A stretch of 64,000 nucleotides of DNA from Clostridia bacterium (GCA_017501255.1 JAFVXE010000021.1:45300-109299); one strand, 5' to 3'. Shown: positions 36,174-46,227, counted from the first letter of the stretch. Notes: a model not told the origin generated them from the letters alone. Translations and numbers: made by a program.

Positions 36174-39100
36174 TTATTCGAAGCAATCACCGGCGTTCAG
36201 GGTAACCGTACCAATTCCCTTGGGTGCAGCCGGCTCATCAACAACTACATACTGTTCGGCATCCAGATAGATAACCACAATCTCCAGATCATAATCGGGC
36301 ATGATGCCATCCACCACAGGCCTGGTGCAGATCATTCCATCTACAGACGGAGAATTGCTGGAATAGCTTTCGCCCGCCTTAAGACCATCCTGATAGGGCG
36401 GCTGTACGGGATTGCCATCAGCATCCACATACTTGATGGTCAGCTGATAAACCGTGGGCGTGTAGATGACATTATACACCACATCGCCAGAACCCATGGT
36501 GCCTTCCACCACCTCAATGCTGGCGGTATAACCCGGAATCACCGGCGATTCGATGCTGAAATCATCACCAGCATAATGCACCTGAACCACCTGAGGCGCA
36601 ACTGTTTCGCCGCCGATGGAATCCAGATAGTAATTGACCGTTACACGATGGGGCGTTCTGGCTGCCTTATCCTCGACAGTGTCCGTATCCTGAGGAACGA
36701 TGGGAACCTTGGGGTTCTTGGGATCCTTCACAGGATTGGCCTTGGCAGTGACGCTGTTGAGAATCTTCCCTGCGTTCACATCAGCTTCGGTAACGATCCA
36801 AGTGGTGGTGAATTCCTTCATTGCTCCGGGAGCCAGCGAAGCCACCACTGTATGCAACCCGGTTTTCTCGTCATCCACCTTCACCTGATGCAAAGTGACA
36901 TTACCCTTATTCTTCACAATAATCGTATAGGTAATGGTTTCGCCTTCAGCCACTCTGCGGCCTTCCTTGTCGGATGTTTTGACGACCACCAGCTCCACCG
37001 CCACATCAACAGGCGTATCCGTTACATCGGCTTCACCCTGAGGCACAAAGGGATGATCCGGATCCTGCGGATTGGTTATGGGATCCGCTTTGGCAGTGAC
37101 GCTGTTAAGGATCTTCCCGGCCAACACATCCTGCTCCGTTACGGTCCACGTAGTGGTAAACTCATTCTTGGCGCCGGGGAGCATCAGCGGGATCACTTCA
37201 TGCAGTCCGGTTTTTTCATCATCCACCTTCACATTGGTAAGCATCATGCTGCTCTTGTTTTCCACGGTAATGGTGTAGGTGATCTTTTCGCCCTGCGCAA
37301 CCTTCTTGTTTGTTTTGTCTGAGGTCTTGGTGACAACAAGATCAACAGCAATGATGGTCAGTTCGCCAGGAACGGTCTCAAAGGTGACATCATAATTGGG
37401 ATTCTTGTTTATCAACTTATCTTCGTCCAATTCCATGGGATACTCGCCCACATTGGTTCCCGTGGCAACAGAGGTACCGGTATAGGTAAAGTCTGCTTCG
37501 GTATAGTCAGGCTCGCTGATTTCTACCGTATAGCCGTTTACCGTTTTGGGGGTTCCATCATAGGTTTCTGTTTTTGTGTTGCCGGTCAATGTTACGGTTA
37601 CAGGCTTGGGCGTAATGCTCAAATCGCCAATATTCATAGTTATATCGGCATAGTTTTCAGCATTTTCAAGTTCATAAGTGAAAGTATTGTTATCCGTTCC
37701 GCTGTCCGACACATTCGTGACACCCTCGGCAGAGGGGGTTACCGTCAGCGTATCCCCGGTGGGCAGCGTAAATACATTGGTCGTTCCTTTGTCCGGCGCG
37801 ATTGTCTCATTGCCATAGGTGACCGTGTACACAGGATGGGTGTGCTCTTTTCCATCGTATGGCCATGTACCATCTAAACTGGTGATCGTAATCTCTTTTC
37901 CTTTGATCGTGAAATCACCATTTTCTATTGTAAAGTCATAATTGGGATATTCGTCTTCCAAATTCTGTTCCGACTTGTTAGTAGTTAAGACATCTCCATG
38001 TGTTCCGATATCTTCATTCCCGCTGTCGGTTCTAATAACACTCAGATCAATATCCGTCAAGTTCTTCTTATCTGTCTCAGTCAGATCATCTGGCAATTTG
38101 CCCTTTGAGAATTCTTCCGGATCCTCTGTGCCGTAATCCTTTTGAGCGCCGGGCACAGTGATGGTTACGGGCTTGGGCGTAATGCTCAGATCGCCGAATT
38201 CAGTTGTGACATCTGCATAGTTCCCTTCGTTTTCCAACACATACGTAAAGGTATTGTTACCCTCTTTGCTGTCCGACACATTCGTAACACAGGCATCGCC
38301 AGTGGGCGTTACCGTCAGTTTGTCCCCGGTGGGCAGCGTAAATACATTGGTCGTTCCTTTGTCCGGCGCGATTGTCTCATTGCCATAGGTGACCGTGTAC
38401 ACAGGATGGGTGTGTTCTTTTCCATCGTATGTCCATGTACCATCTTCACTGGTGATCGTAATCGCTTTTCCTTTGATCGTGAAATCACCATTTTCTATTG
38501 TAAAGTCATAATTGGGATATTCGTCTTCCAAATTCTGTTTTGACTTGCTAATAGTTAAGACATCTCCATGTGTTCCGATTTCTTCATTCCCGCTGTCGGT
38601 TCTACTAACACTCAGATCAATATCCGTCAAGTTCTTATTATCTGTCTCAGTCAGTTCACCCTTCAAAGTGGCATTCTCAAAAACCGGGTCTTGCTCATCA
38701 ATGATTTTTTCGCTATCGGATACTTTGATAGTCACGGGCTTGGGCGTAATGCTCAGATCGCCGAATTCAGTTGTGACCTCTGCATAGTTCCCTTCGTTTT
38801 CCAATTCATACGTGAAACTGTTTTTCACTTTGCCTTCCGAAACATTCGTAACATGGGCATCTTTGGTGGGCATTACCGTCAGCGTATCACCGGTAGGCAA
38901 CGTAAACACACCGGGATTGTTTTCATCCGGATCGACTGCTACGCCGCCATAGGTGACCGTATATTCGGGCTTGGTGTGCTCTTCTCCATCGTATGGCCAT
39001 GTACCATCTACACTGGTGATCTTAAGCTGAACCGGTTCGATCTTCAGTTTGCCAGGAATGGTTACAAAGGTGACATCATAATTGGGATTCTGGTTTTCCA

Positions 39101-42100
39101 GCTTCTCATCGTCCAATTCCATGGGATACTCGCCCACATTGGTTCCCGTAGCAACAGCGGTACCGGTATAGGTAAAGTCTGTTTCGGTATAGTTGGGATC
39201 GTTTGTTTTCACCGTATAGCTGTTTACTGTTTTGGGGGTTCCATCATAAGTTTTGGTTTCCGTGTTGCCAGTCAGCGTTACGGTAACGGACTTGGGCGTA
39301 ATGGTCAATTTACCATACGTTGTGCTTACATTTGTATATTTTTGGCTGTTATCGATCGTATAGGTGAAGGTATTATTATTCTCGCCAGAATCATTTACAT
39401 TTTGAACAGAGCCAGGATCTGTTACCGTCAGTTTGTCCCCGGTGGGCAGCGTAAATACATTGGTTGTTCCTGCGTCCGGCTGGATTTTCTGGTCGCCATA
39501 GAAGACCGTGTACACAGGCTGGGTGTGCTCTCCCCCATCGTATTGCCATGTACCATCTTTACTGGTGATCGTAATAGCAGTATTATCCACAAAGCTGGCG
39601 TAATACAGCTTCAGTTCATATTCTTCGTTTTCTGCTGTATAGCTGCCCTCTATGCTGCCATTGCTATCATCAACCCATTTATAGTCCACATTTGGATAGA
39701 CGCCTCCAAAGTGATCAACATAATCTTTGTAAGTGAGAACCTGATCGATGGTAAGCTCATCTACCTCTTCCATCTTCAGCACTGCCCCATTCAGAGAATC
39801 TCCCTGCTTCCATCCAACGGGCAGCATATAGTAGCTGATCTTTATTTTGCTGGTTTCCTCTGTGATTTCTTCCAGGAAGAAAGTTGCTTGACCAAGTGCA
39901 TTCCAGGTACCGCCAACGCAATAACCATTAAAGACGTGGCCGAGCATATCGCACATCCAGACAGTCTTTACGGTAGACTGATCTATACCAACGATTCGAT
40001 ATCCTTTACCCGTATCTGGATCTGTGAATTCCTGGCCCACACGATAGGAAAGGTCAACCGTACCGTATTTGGCTGTGTTCTCATAGTTGAAAGTAAACTC
40101 GTTTACATCGAATTCTTTTTCATCTTCATTACTGCTAATCTGGCGCTTATAGTCGTGCGTTTTGGTCAGATCGTCTACTTGTCCTGCTTCAATACTTGTT
40201 TTGTAATCAAGCCCATACTCCGGCAACGTTGCCTGCCGATAATACGGATAAACATCCGTTAGCACAACCTCATCGTGTATCTCCACACCTGTGCTTTGCA
40301 CCACATATTCAACTGGCACGTATACATTGGTAGAGTGATAATATGTACTATTCACCCGGTTATCTCCAAATGCACCAGGTTCATAAACCGCCGTGATGAT
40401 CTCATCTCTCATTACAGCTTCTGTAATTGTGTAGCTATCTTCTTTGATTTGCTTATCGCCATGCTGCCAGAAACAGAAAAACACATCTTTACCAACACCG
40501 TTATTATTCGTATAGGTATAGGTATGGTGGGGATCCCCCCAGGTAAACTTGGGTATATTATTGATTACGACATTCTTTTTTCCTTTCGGAACGCTGATCG
40601 GATCTCCATAGTTACCCTTAAAGGTACGCAGGATAATCTGAACATAAGTCATTTGCCAATCAGGTTCCAAAACCAGATCAGAAGTAACAGGTGTCTGGAA
40701 GTTCCACTTTTCGACTGTACCCTTCACTTTCCATCCGTCGAAACGATAGTAACGTTTTTCTCCTTCGGCCTCAGTCGCATTAACCACAATTTCTGCAGAC
40801 TGATACGTCGGTTGTTGCAGCAGCTCACCATGCTGAACTGTTTGTGCTTCAGGCGGTGTGATACTATGAGCAGTGGAAAATTCAGTATCATCAAAAGTGA
40901 CAGTGTACACGATGGGCACATACTGCGCCTCCAACACCATGTTCCCATTCACAGTAACCGTATCAGTATACTTTTGATTATCCGAAGTTTCACTTGAGCG
41001 GAAGCCATCAAACTGATACCCCTCACGGTTAGGAACCGGCGGAATCGGAATCGACTGGCCTGCGTTTACCTGCTTGGTAAGGAGCACAGTACCGTTATAG
41101 TCCACAAAAGTAACTGTATACGTTTGCTTTGTGGCCTGTTCGTCCGCAACCACCTTCACCTGCACTGTCTGATCAGTTGTGCCGGGAAGTGAAAAAACAA
41201 TCTCCGTATCGCCTTCGGAAAGGCCGGTAACAGTACAAATATTCTTGCCCTCGCCAACCCATTTTGCTTTGGCGACTGCCCCATCCACTACTTTTACTTT
41301 TACACCGTTCCCAGAAGAAACAGGCTCGATTTTGGTAACAATTGTATATGTGCTGCCCTGAACGATCTCAAGCTTCTTGGGCTCAACACGCATGGAGTTC
41401 TGACCCACGTACACCTGTAACAAAGCACGCTGACCAGCACAGGAAACAATCACCGTAGCGGAGCCTTTGCCAACAGCCTCCAGGGAAAGCTTTTTGCTGT
41501 CCTCACAGGTAACAGTAACAACATCGGGATTTGTACTGCGAACAGTTATGTTTTCAGTAGCCACTTCATAGTTCGCGGGAGTATATGAAATAGCAATGTC
41601 GGCTTTGTCGCCCGCCGCCATATCGATTTGGCAAAGTTCATCAGGACTATCCTGGGATAGCTTCAGCGTCAGTTTCTCAAGGATATTTTTCACTTGAATG
41701 GTAATGTTGTCAGTCAAGTCACTGGTTGCACCATTCATGGTGATTGACTTCTTGGCAGTAATCTGAACCGAACCGGCAGCTTTGCAAGTCACTTTGCCGC
41801 TTTCATCAACCGTAGCGATGTTAGAATCTAAAGATTCCCAAATAATGGCATTCGAATCACTGGATTTACAATTGCCAGTAGCTGTCAGTTGAACTATTTC
41901 ACCTTCAACAGCGGTAACAGGCCCTTCGATGGTTAAGGTTGGGTCAATAACCCGTATCACAACGCTGCCATGATGCAATTGTTTATTACCATTTGCATCG
42001 TATCCAGTCAGAAGTTCGTAAACATATGTAGTGAAGCCTTCAGATATTGCACTGATAAAAATCGTACCGTCTTCGTCTTTGATTTCTGCATCAGCCACAG

Positions 42101-42356
42101 TTCGATTCGTATTTTTGGTGGAATCCACACTCTTAAACGGTATGCCGATTGGATACGAATATTCTTCACCCTTATAAAGAGTAACAGAGGACGCATCCTT
42201 GGAATGATAGGTTTCTGCCTTTTCCAGCTCAATACCTCTTGTTGGGTTCATCCAGGCAGAAGACATTACATCGGCATAAGTACCGGCAGGCACAACACTG
42301 AAAAGCAGCGTAAGGCATACCAACAAAGCCGTGAAGCGCTTTATCTTATGATACAT
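36174..42356 (-). CDS. Giant multi-repeat surface protein (2060 residues)
   Basis: A secreted adhesin-like protein. Order: signal peptide (1-28); Ig-like BIG2 domains (about 140-400, with IIWESLDSNIATVDESGKVTC); InlB/Flg_new repeats (about 405-570, YTVTFVDYNGTVLL, YQFDGF); a large unique region (about 570-920); a run of MBG/YDG-type repeats (about 925-1660, GTWPYDGKEHT..YTVTYG and LTVTLTGNTKTETYDGTPKT units); two DUF11-type repeats (VVTKTSDK..., VVVKTSDK...); and MucBP-like domains (about 1920-2030, YQLTIKYVDADGNPV). It ends in NAGDCFE without LPXTG or SLH anchor. It is probably involved in attachment. It lies 30 bases after the Pro/Glu-repeat protein gene. Confidence 0.88.
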   Translation of the reverse strand: MYHKIKRFTALLVCLTLLFSVVPAGTYADVMSSAWMNPTRGIELEKAETYHSKDASSVTLYKGEEYSYPIGIPFKSVDSTKNTNRTVADAEIKDEDGTIFISAISEGFTTYVYELLTGYDANGNKQLHHGSVVIRVIDPTLTIEGPVTAVEGEIVQLTATGNCKSSDSNAIIWESLDSNIATVDESGKVTCKAAGSVQITAKKSITMNGATSDLTDNITIQVKNILEKLTLKLSQDSPDELCQIDMAAGDKADIAISYTPANYEVATENITVRSTNPDVVTVTCEDSKKLSLEAVGKGSATVIVSCAGQRALLQVYVGQNSMRVEPKKLEIVQGSTYTIVTKIEPVSSGNGVKVKVVDGAVAKAKWVGEGKNICTVTGLSEGDTEIVFSLPGTTDQTVQVKVVADEQATKQTYTVTFVDYNGTVLLTKQVNAGQSIPIPPVPNREGYQFDGFRSSETSDNQKYTDTVTVNGNMVLEAQYVPIVYTVTFDDTEFSTAHSITPPEAQTVQHGELLQQPTYQSAEIVVNATEAEGEKRYYRFDGWKVKGTVEKWNFQTPVTSDLVLEPDWQMTYVQIILRTFKGNYGDPISVPKGKKNVVINNIPKFTWGDPHHTYTYTNNNGVGKDVFFCFWQHGDKQIKEDSYTITEAVMRDEIITAVYEPGAFGDNRVNSTYYHSTNVYVPVEYVVQSTGVEIHDEVVLTDVYPYYRQATLPEYGLDYKTSIEAGQVDDLTKTHDYKRQISSNEDEKEFDVNEFTFNYENTAKYGTVDLSYRVGQEFTDPDTGKGYRIVGIDQSTVKTVWMCDMLGHVFNGYCVGGTWNALGQATFFLEEITEETSKIKISYYMLPVGWKQGDSLNGAVLKMEEVDELTIDQVLTYKDYVDHFGGVYPNVDYKWVDDSNGSIEGSYTAENEEYELKLYYASFVDNTAITITSKDGTWQYDGGEHTQPVYTVFYGDQKIQPDAGTTNVFTLPTGDKLTVTDPGSVQNVNDSGENNNTFTYTIDNSQKYTNVSTTYGKLTITPKSVTVTLTGNTETKTYDGTPKTVNSYTVKTNDPNYTETDFTYTGTAVATGTNVGEYPMELDDEKLENQNPNYDVTFVTIPGKLKIEPVQLKITSVDGTWPYDGEEHTKPEYTVTYGGVAVDPDENNPGVFTLPTGDTLTVMPTKDAHVTNVSEGKVKNSFTYELENEGNYAEVTTEFGDLSITPKPVTIKVSDSEKIIDEQDPVFENATLKGELTETDNKNLTDIDLSVSRTDSGNEEIGTHGDVLTISKSKQNLEDEYPNYDFTIENGDFTIKGKAITITSEDGTWTYDGKEHTHPVYTVTYGNETIAPDKGTTNVFTLPTGDKLTVTPTGDACVTNVSDSKEGNNTFTYVLENEGNYADVTTEFGDLSITPKPVTITVPGAQKDYGTEDPEEFSKGKLPDDLTETDKKNLTDIDLSVIRTDSGNEDIGTHGDVLTTNKSEQNLEDEYPNYDFTIENGDFTIKGKEITITSLDGTWPYDGKEHTHPVYTVTYGNETIAPDKGTTNVFTLPTGDTLTVTPSAEGVTNVSDSGTDNNTFTYELENAENYADITMNIGDLSITPKPVTVTLTGNTKTETYDGTPKTVNGYTVEISEPDYTEADFTYTGTSVATGTNVGEYPMELDEDKLINKNPNYDVTFETVPGELTIIAVDLVVTKTSDKTNKKVAQGEKITYTITVENKSSMMLTNVKVDDEKTGLHEVIPLMLPGAKNEFTTTWTVTEQDVLAGKILNSVTAKADPITNPQDPDHPFVPQGEADVTDTPVDVAVELVVVKTSDKEGRRVAEGETITYTIIVKNKGNVTLHQVKVDDEKTGLHTVVASLAPGAMKEFTTTWIVTEADVNAGKILNSVTAKANPVKDPKNPKVPIVPQDTDTVEDKAARTPHRVTVNYYLDSIGGETVAPQVVQVHYAGDDFSIESPVIPGYTASIEVVEGTMGSGDVVYNVIYTPTVYQLTIKYVDADGNPVQPPYQDGLKAGESYSSNSPSVDGMICTRPVVDGIMPDYDLEIVVIYLDAEQYVVVDEPAAPKGIGTVTLNAGDCFE
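37741..38087. repeat. Near-identical 347-base internal repeat, copy 1
   Basis: This stretch of the giant gene matches 38311-38657 with only scattered differences, at an offset of 570 bases (190 codons). It covers parts of the MBG/YDG-type modules. Such DNA-level identity points to recent duplication and to possible repeat-number change by recombination. Confidence 0.8.
38311..38657. repeat. Near-identical 347-base internal repeat, copy 2
   Basis: Second copy of the 37741-38087 unit. A shorter related stretch occurs near 39420-39550, and another segment pair (about 37370-37560 and 39055-39260) also shows high identity. Confidence 0.8.
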
Positions 42357-42386
42357 GGCTGTTTTCCTCCTTTTTTCCGGCAGGCT

Positions 42387-43550
42387 TTATTGGCTAATCT
42401 CTTCGTGGAAATCTACCACAACACGGTACAGGTAGCCAAAATTCTCTTCCGTAAGCTGATAAGCATAGGTCAGGCTGTTTGCGCCTTCAATATTGATGGC
42501 GGAAGCGCCGCCATCAGGCGAATACTGCCACTGCACGGAATAAACATCCTCCTCAAAACCAGAAAGTGTGGCCGTGAGATAGACAGTGGTACCTTCCTTC
42601 ACTCGGGTTAAGCCGCTCAAATTGTTAGCAATACTGATGGAGCGAATCTTTTCCTCCGGTGTTGCTTCGCCGTTGTACAAGGCAATATAGTCGCTGAGAA
42701 CATAACCGGTCAGGTCGTCCAGACGAATCAAAGTCCAATCTTCTTCAACTGTTCCGATTTCAATCATCTGGCCTTTGCTGAGGGCAGCAATCCATTCGCC
42801 ATCGGGTGCATCATAGACCAACAGGCCCAGATCGCTGTCCGCCCGCAGCACGATACCGGCACGATACTCGATTTCAGGAGCCGGTGTTTCCTCGATCAGT
42901 TCTTCCTCTTCAGGTTCGGGGGTTGCTTCAGGCTCGGCCGTTGTCTCGGGTTCGGGGGTCACTTCCGGTTCGGACGTTGTTTCGGGTTCGGGAGTCACTT
43001 CCGGTTCAGGGGTTGCTTCAGGCTCAGTGGTTGCTTCCGGTTCGGGCGTTGTTTCGGGCTCGGGAGTCACTTCCGGTTCGGGCGTTGTTTCGGGTTCGGG
43101 AGTCACTTCCGGTTCGGGCGTTGTTTCGGGCTCGGGAGTCACTTCCGGTTCGGGGGTTGTTTCGGGTTCGGGAGTCACTTCCGGTTCGGGCGTTGTTTCG
43201 GGCTCGGGAGTCACTTCCGGTTCGGGCGTTGTTTCGGGCTCGGGAGTCACTTCCGGTTCGGGGGTGATCTCAGGCACAGAGGGAGCCTCTGTGGTGGGGG
43301 CCTGTTCCTGTGCAGGCGTGGTCTCGGGCACAGAGGGAGCCTCGGTGGCAGTTTCCACTGTTACCACCTCAGGTGTAACCTCAGGGGCACTATGCGGATC
43401 CTGGTTGTTGTCAACAGTATCCGTTGCGCCTGATTCGGCGATCGTCGTATTCGAATCCGGCGGATTGGTCTCCTGCTGCTCGCCAAAAGCAGAACAAACA
43501 GTCATCATCAGCACAGAGATCATCAAAAGCAATGCAATCAGGCGTTTCAT
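42387..43550 (-). CDS. Secreted Pro/Glu-repeat protein with SH3 and Ig-like ends
   Basis: A 387-residue protein: signal peptide (cut near CSAFGEQ), a Ser/Thr-rich spacer, about 110 residues of tandem [12 protein letters not shown] units, an SH3-like domain (about 230-300, [20 protein letters not shown]... [10 protein letters not shown]), and a C-terminal Ig-like or FIVAR-type domain ([29 protein letters not shown]). The Pro/Glu repeats look like a wall-spanning stalk. The start at 43550 has AAGGGG upstream; the frame runs to 43628 without another good site. Its promoter is at 43620-43648, and it heads the operon with the giant protein. Confidence 0.85.
   Translation of the reverse strand: MKRLIALLLMISVLMMTVCSAFGEQQETNPPDSNTTIAESGATDTVDNNQDPHSAPEVTPEVVTVETATEAPSVPETTPAQEQAPTTEAPSVPEITPEPEVTPEPETTPEPEVTPEPETTPEPEVTPEPETTPEPEVTPEPETTPEPEVTPEPETTPEPEVTPEPETTPEPEATTEPEATPEPEVTPEPETTSEPEVTPEPETTAEPEATPEPEEEELIEETPAPEIEYRAGIVLRADSDLGLLVYDAPDGEWIAALSKGQMIEIGTVEEDWTLIRLDDLTGYVLSDYIALYNGEATPEEKIRSISIANNLSGLTRVKEGTTVYLTATLSGFEEDVYSVQWQYSPDGGASAINIEGANSLTYAYQLTEENFGYLYRVVVDFHEEISQ
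42910..43270. repeat. Coding 36-base tandem repeats (12-residue Pro/Glu units)
   Basis: About ten tandem units encode [16 protein letters not shown] repeats, with only a few base differences between units. The array is in frame and coding, so length change would shorten or lengthen the stalk without frameshift. Confidence 0.9.
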
Positions 43551-43619
43551 TATCTTTAACCCCTTTTCGAGTGTAATGAACAAAACGGCATCAATTTTAG
43601 ACAAATAATGCCTGATATT

Positions 43620-43648
43620 AATATACAAATTTCAAAATACCATGTCAA
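43620..43648 (-). promoter_or_regulatory. Promoter of the surface protein operon
   Basis: On the minus strand, TTGACA (43643-43648), a 17-base spacer and TATATT (43620-43625). The intergenic region 43551-43866 is AT-rich and holds this promoter and the divergent one at 43791-43819; no other feature is seen in it. Confidence 0.7.
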
Positions 43649-43790
43649 TGATTCTCAAAAATACCGAAAGAATTTCCAAGCCAACAAAGAAAGTATAGTT
43701 TTTACATATTCTGGAATATTTAATATTCTCATGAATTTTTCTATTATCATCAGTAACGTCAGAAGCATTTTGATATTATCCACAAAACGG

Positions 43791-43819
43791 ATGAAATTTT
43801 TCCAAAGATATGCTATAAT
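43791..43819 (+). promoter_or_regulatory. Extended -10 promoter of the CNNM-type gene
   Basis: TGCTATAAT (43811-43819) is a perfect extended -10. ATGAAA (43791-43796) is a weak -35 at 17 bases. Confidence 0.6.
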
Positions 43820-43866
43820 AAGATTTGATGCGGCTCGACCGCGAAACACAAAGGGAGGTTTTTTCC

Positions 43867-45237
43867 TTGGACCCTATAGGCAGTCAACTGTTTGTTCAGA
43901 TTCTTCTTATTGCGATTAATGCTTTCTTCGCATCCACTGAAACCGCATTGGTTTCAGTGAATGACAACAAGGTTCGCCGTCAGGCAGAGGAAGGCGATGC
44001 CAAGGCCAAGATCATGCTCAAGCTGATCGAGTCCCCTTCCAATTTCCTGTCCACCATTCAGGTGTGTATCACCCTGAGCGGTTTCCTGGCCAGCGCCTTT
44101 GCCGCCGATGGCTTTGCCACCATGCTGGCGGATGCCTTCATGAAACTGGGATTCCCCCAGGCCTACCGTGGCCTTTTGGATACCATCTGCCTGATTTTGA
44201 TCACGCTGATCCTGAGCTTCTTTATGATCGTACTGGGCGAGCTGGCCCCCAAGCGTATTGCCATGCAGAACCCTGAGAAGGTCGCCCGTCTCAGCTGTGG
44301 TGTGATCAACTTTGTCAGCAAACTTTTCAAGCCCATTGTATGGCTTTTGACTGTCAGCACCAACGGCATCCTGCGGCTTTGCCGCATCAACCCCAACGAA
44401 ACCAGCGAGGAAGTGACGGAAGAAGAAATCCGTATGCTGGTGGATATCGGCAGTGAAAAGGGCGCCATTGAAGAAGAAGAGCGGAACATGATTGAGAACA
44501 TTTTCGAGTTCAACAACATGACCGCTGCCGATGTGATGGTGCACCGCATTGATGTGGTTTCCCTCCATGTGGGCGACAACGAAGAAGAGATTCTCTCCAC
44601 CATCCGGGAGACCGGCCTGAGCCGTTTCCCCGTCTACGATGCGGATATTGATGACATCATCGGTGTGCTCAACACCCGTGACTTCCTTTTGAACCTGACC
44701 AGCGCAACCAAAAAGTCGATTCGTGAACTTCTGCGCAACGCCTATCTGGTACCTGAGACCGTGGCTGCCGATACCCTGTTCAGCAATATGCAGAAGCAGA
44801 AGATTCATCTGGCGGTGGTGGTGGACGAATACGGCGGCATGAGCGGTATCGTTACCATGGAAGACCTGCTGGAAGAAATCGTTGGCAATATCTATGACGA
44901 ATTCGATCCCAGCGAGGATAACACCATCGAAAAGCTGGAGGATAATCTCTGGCGTGTCAGCGGCACCGTGGATCTGGAAACTCTCAGCGAAGCCATCGAT
45001 ATGGCCCTGCCGCTGGAGGAAGAATACGATACCCTCGGCGGTCTGGTATTCTCCACGTTCTCCTTCATCCCCGAGGACGGCAGCACTCCCGAAGTGACGG
45101 TGGCCGGTCTGAAGGTGAAGGTGGAAGAGATTTGCGATCATCGTGTGGAGAAAGCGCTGATCAGCAAAGTGAATCCCGACGAAACCAAAGCCGGTCAACC
45201 CAAAGAGGATGACGAATCCGAAGCCGCCAAAGGCTGA
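43867..45237 (+). CDS. CNNM/CorC-type transporter (hemolysin family, UPF0053)
   Basis: A 456-residue protein: DUF21 membrane domain (about 1-190, with ALVSVNDNKVRR and LGELAPKRIAMQNPE), a CBS pair (about 205-340, MVHRIDVVSL, VLNTRDFLL, VVVDEYGGMSGIVTMEDLLEEIVGNIYDE), and a CorC/HlyC domain at the C-terminus. Members export magnesium, cobalt or sodium-coupled divalents. The start is taken as TTG at 43867 after AAAGGGAGG; the upstream ATG at 43828 lies next to the promoter and has no ribosome site. A terminator follows. Confidence 0.92.
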   Translation: MDPIGSQLFVQILLIAINAFFASTETALVSVNDNKVRRQAEEGDAKAKIMLKLIESPSNFLSTIQVCITLSGFLASAFAADGFATMLADAFMKLGFPQAYRGLLDTICLILITLILSFFMIVLGELAPKRIAMQNPEKVARLSCGVINFVSKLFKPIVWLLTVSTNGILRLCRINPNETSEEVTEEEIRMLVDIGSEKGAIEEEERNMIENIFEFNNMTAADVMVHRIDVVSLHVGDNEEEILSTIRETGLSRFPVYDADIDDIIGVLNTRDFLLNLTSATKKSIRELLRNAYLVPETVAADTLFSNMQKQKIHLAVVVDEYGGMSGIVTMEDLLEEIVGNIYDEFDPSEDNTIEKLEDNLWRVSGTVDLETLSEAIDMALPLEEEYDTLGGLVFSTFSFIPEDGSTPEVTVAGLKVKVEEICDHRVEKALISKVNPDETKAGQPKEDDESEAAKG

Positions 45238-45247
45238 TAACATACCA

Positions 45248-45286
45248 AAACCGCCCGCAAAGGTTCAGGCCTTCTGCGGGCGGTTT
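45248..45286. terminator. Terminator between the CNNM-type and TraX-like genes
   Basis: AAACCGCCCGCA (45248-45259) pairs with TGCGGGCGGTTT (45275-45286), a 12-bp stem placed between convergent genes. Confidence 0.82.
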
Positions 45287-45300
45287 GATGTTGGGAATCT

Positions 45301-46089
45301 TCAGAACATGGATGTCATGGTAGCCAGCGTGGCATTGGTAAACAGCAACCGCAGCACAATCAGCAGCACCAGATGCATGGGATACAGAGCATAGCCCAGC
45401 CACTTGGGCATTTTGAAGCCGCTGTTCATGGGAATGGCGATCAGTGGCAGAGAAAGCCATACCATGCCTTGCAGCTTGAAGAATGCCTGCAGCGGCTGCT
45501 TGATGCCTTCCCAGCGGAGGAAGGGCAGCTTCCAGCCAAAAATCTCTGTTACAGCGGAACTGCTGGTACCCCAGTAAAGCGCATACGCTAAAAATGCGAC
45601 AATCAGGCCACTGCGGGATTCTCTGGCCAGATAGAGCACCAGAATAAAGGTGAGGCCTTTCCAGCCATAATCCACCTGAATAAAGCCCAGCAATACATAA
45701 CACAGAATCGGAGCCCAGAATTGGCTCAGGCAGAACTTCTGACGGATACCCCAGATTGCCACCAGCGCAATGGTCAGCGTAAACAGGATGTTCAATTCCT
45801 GATAGGTATGCTGCAAGCCCATCATATACAGCGGTTGGGAGATCACTGCCATTACCAGCATACGAAGGATATATCTTGCCGGATTGCTGGTTTTGACACT
45901 GCCCACCACCAGACACCAGGCATACAGCGGAAACGCCATACGACCGATCATGCGCAACTCCGGCACGCCGGTCAGCACTCTTGCGCCAATGTGATCAATG
46001 AGCATGAAAATGAGCGCCAGCAATTTCAGCAAAGAGGTATCCAGATTGCCAGCCAGTGTTTCTCTGCGTTTTTCCAGTGAGGTTGCCAT
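45301..46089 (-). CDS. TraX-family membrane protein
   Basis: A 262-residue multi-pass membrane protein with about eight TM segments. The opening LLKLLALIFMLIDHIG and MIGRMAFPLYAWCLV are the TraX signature. F-plasmid TraX acetylates pilin; chromosomal members in Firmicutes are widespread and likely modify surface molecules, but the substrate is unknown. AGGGGAGG precedes the ATG. It is monocistronic and convergent with the CNNM-type gene. Confidence 0.88.
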   Translation of the reverse strand: MATSLEKRRETLAGNLDTSLLKLLALIFMLIDHIGARVLTGVPELRMIGRMAFPLYAWCLVVGSVKTSNPARYILRMLVMAVISQPLYMMGLQHTYQELNILFTLTIALVAIWGIRQKFCLSQFWAPILCYVLLGFIQVDYGWKGLTFILVLYLARESRSGLIVAFLAYALYWGTSSSAVTEIFGWKLPFLRWEGIKQPLQAFFKLQGMVWLSLPLIAIPMNSGFKMPKWLGYALYPMHLVLLIVLRLLFTNATLATMTSMF

Positions 46090-46159
46090 GGTGCACCCCT
46101 CCCCTATGGTTTCGATTCCGGCTGCATTATATCATTTCAGATTCTTTGTGTCAAAACGA

Positions 46160-46188
46160 TTGACAAGCCTTGTTATCTATTATAGAAT
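46160..46188 (+). promoter_or_regulatory. Promoter of the arsR-potABCD operon
   Basis: TTGACA (46160-46165), 17 bases and TAGAAT (46183-46188). An AT-rich inverted repeat, AATAT-TTTCG-ATATT, overlaps and follows the -10 box, a likely binding site for the first gene product. Confidence 0.72.
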
Positions 46189-46227
46189 ATTTTCGATATT
46201 GATACTTTTCTATATAAGGAGATTGCT

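Noticed and set aside
38568..40262. 564-residue frame on +
   Set aside because: It is antisense to the repeat region of the giant surface protein.
42910..43270. CRISPR array
   Set aside because: The repeats are contiguous 36-base units without unique spacers and encode in-frame Pro/Glu repeats of a secreted protein. No cas gene is near.
43551..43866. Small coding gene in the AT-rich gap
   Set aside because: Short frames exist but lack ribosome sites; two divergent promoters explain the region.
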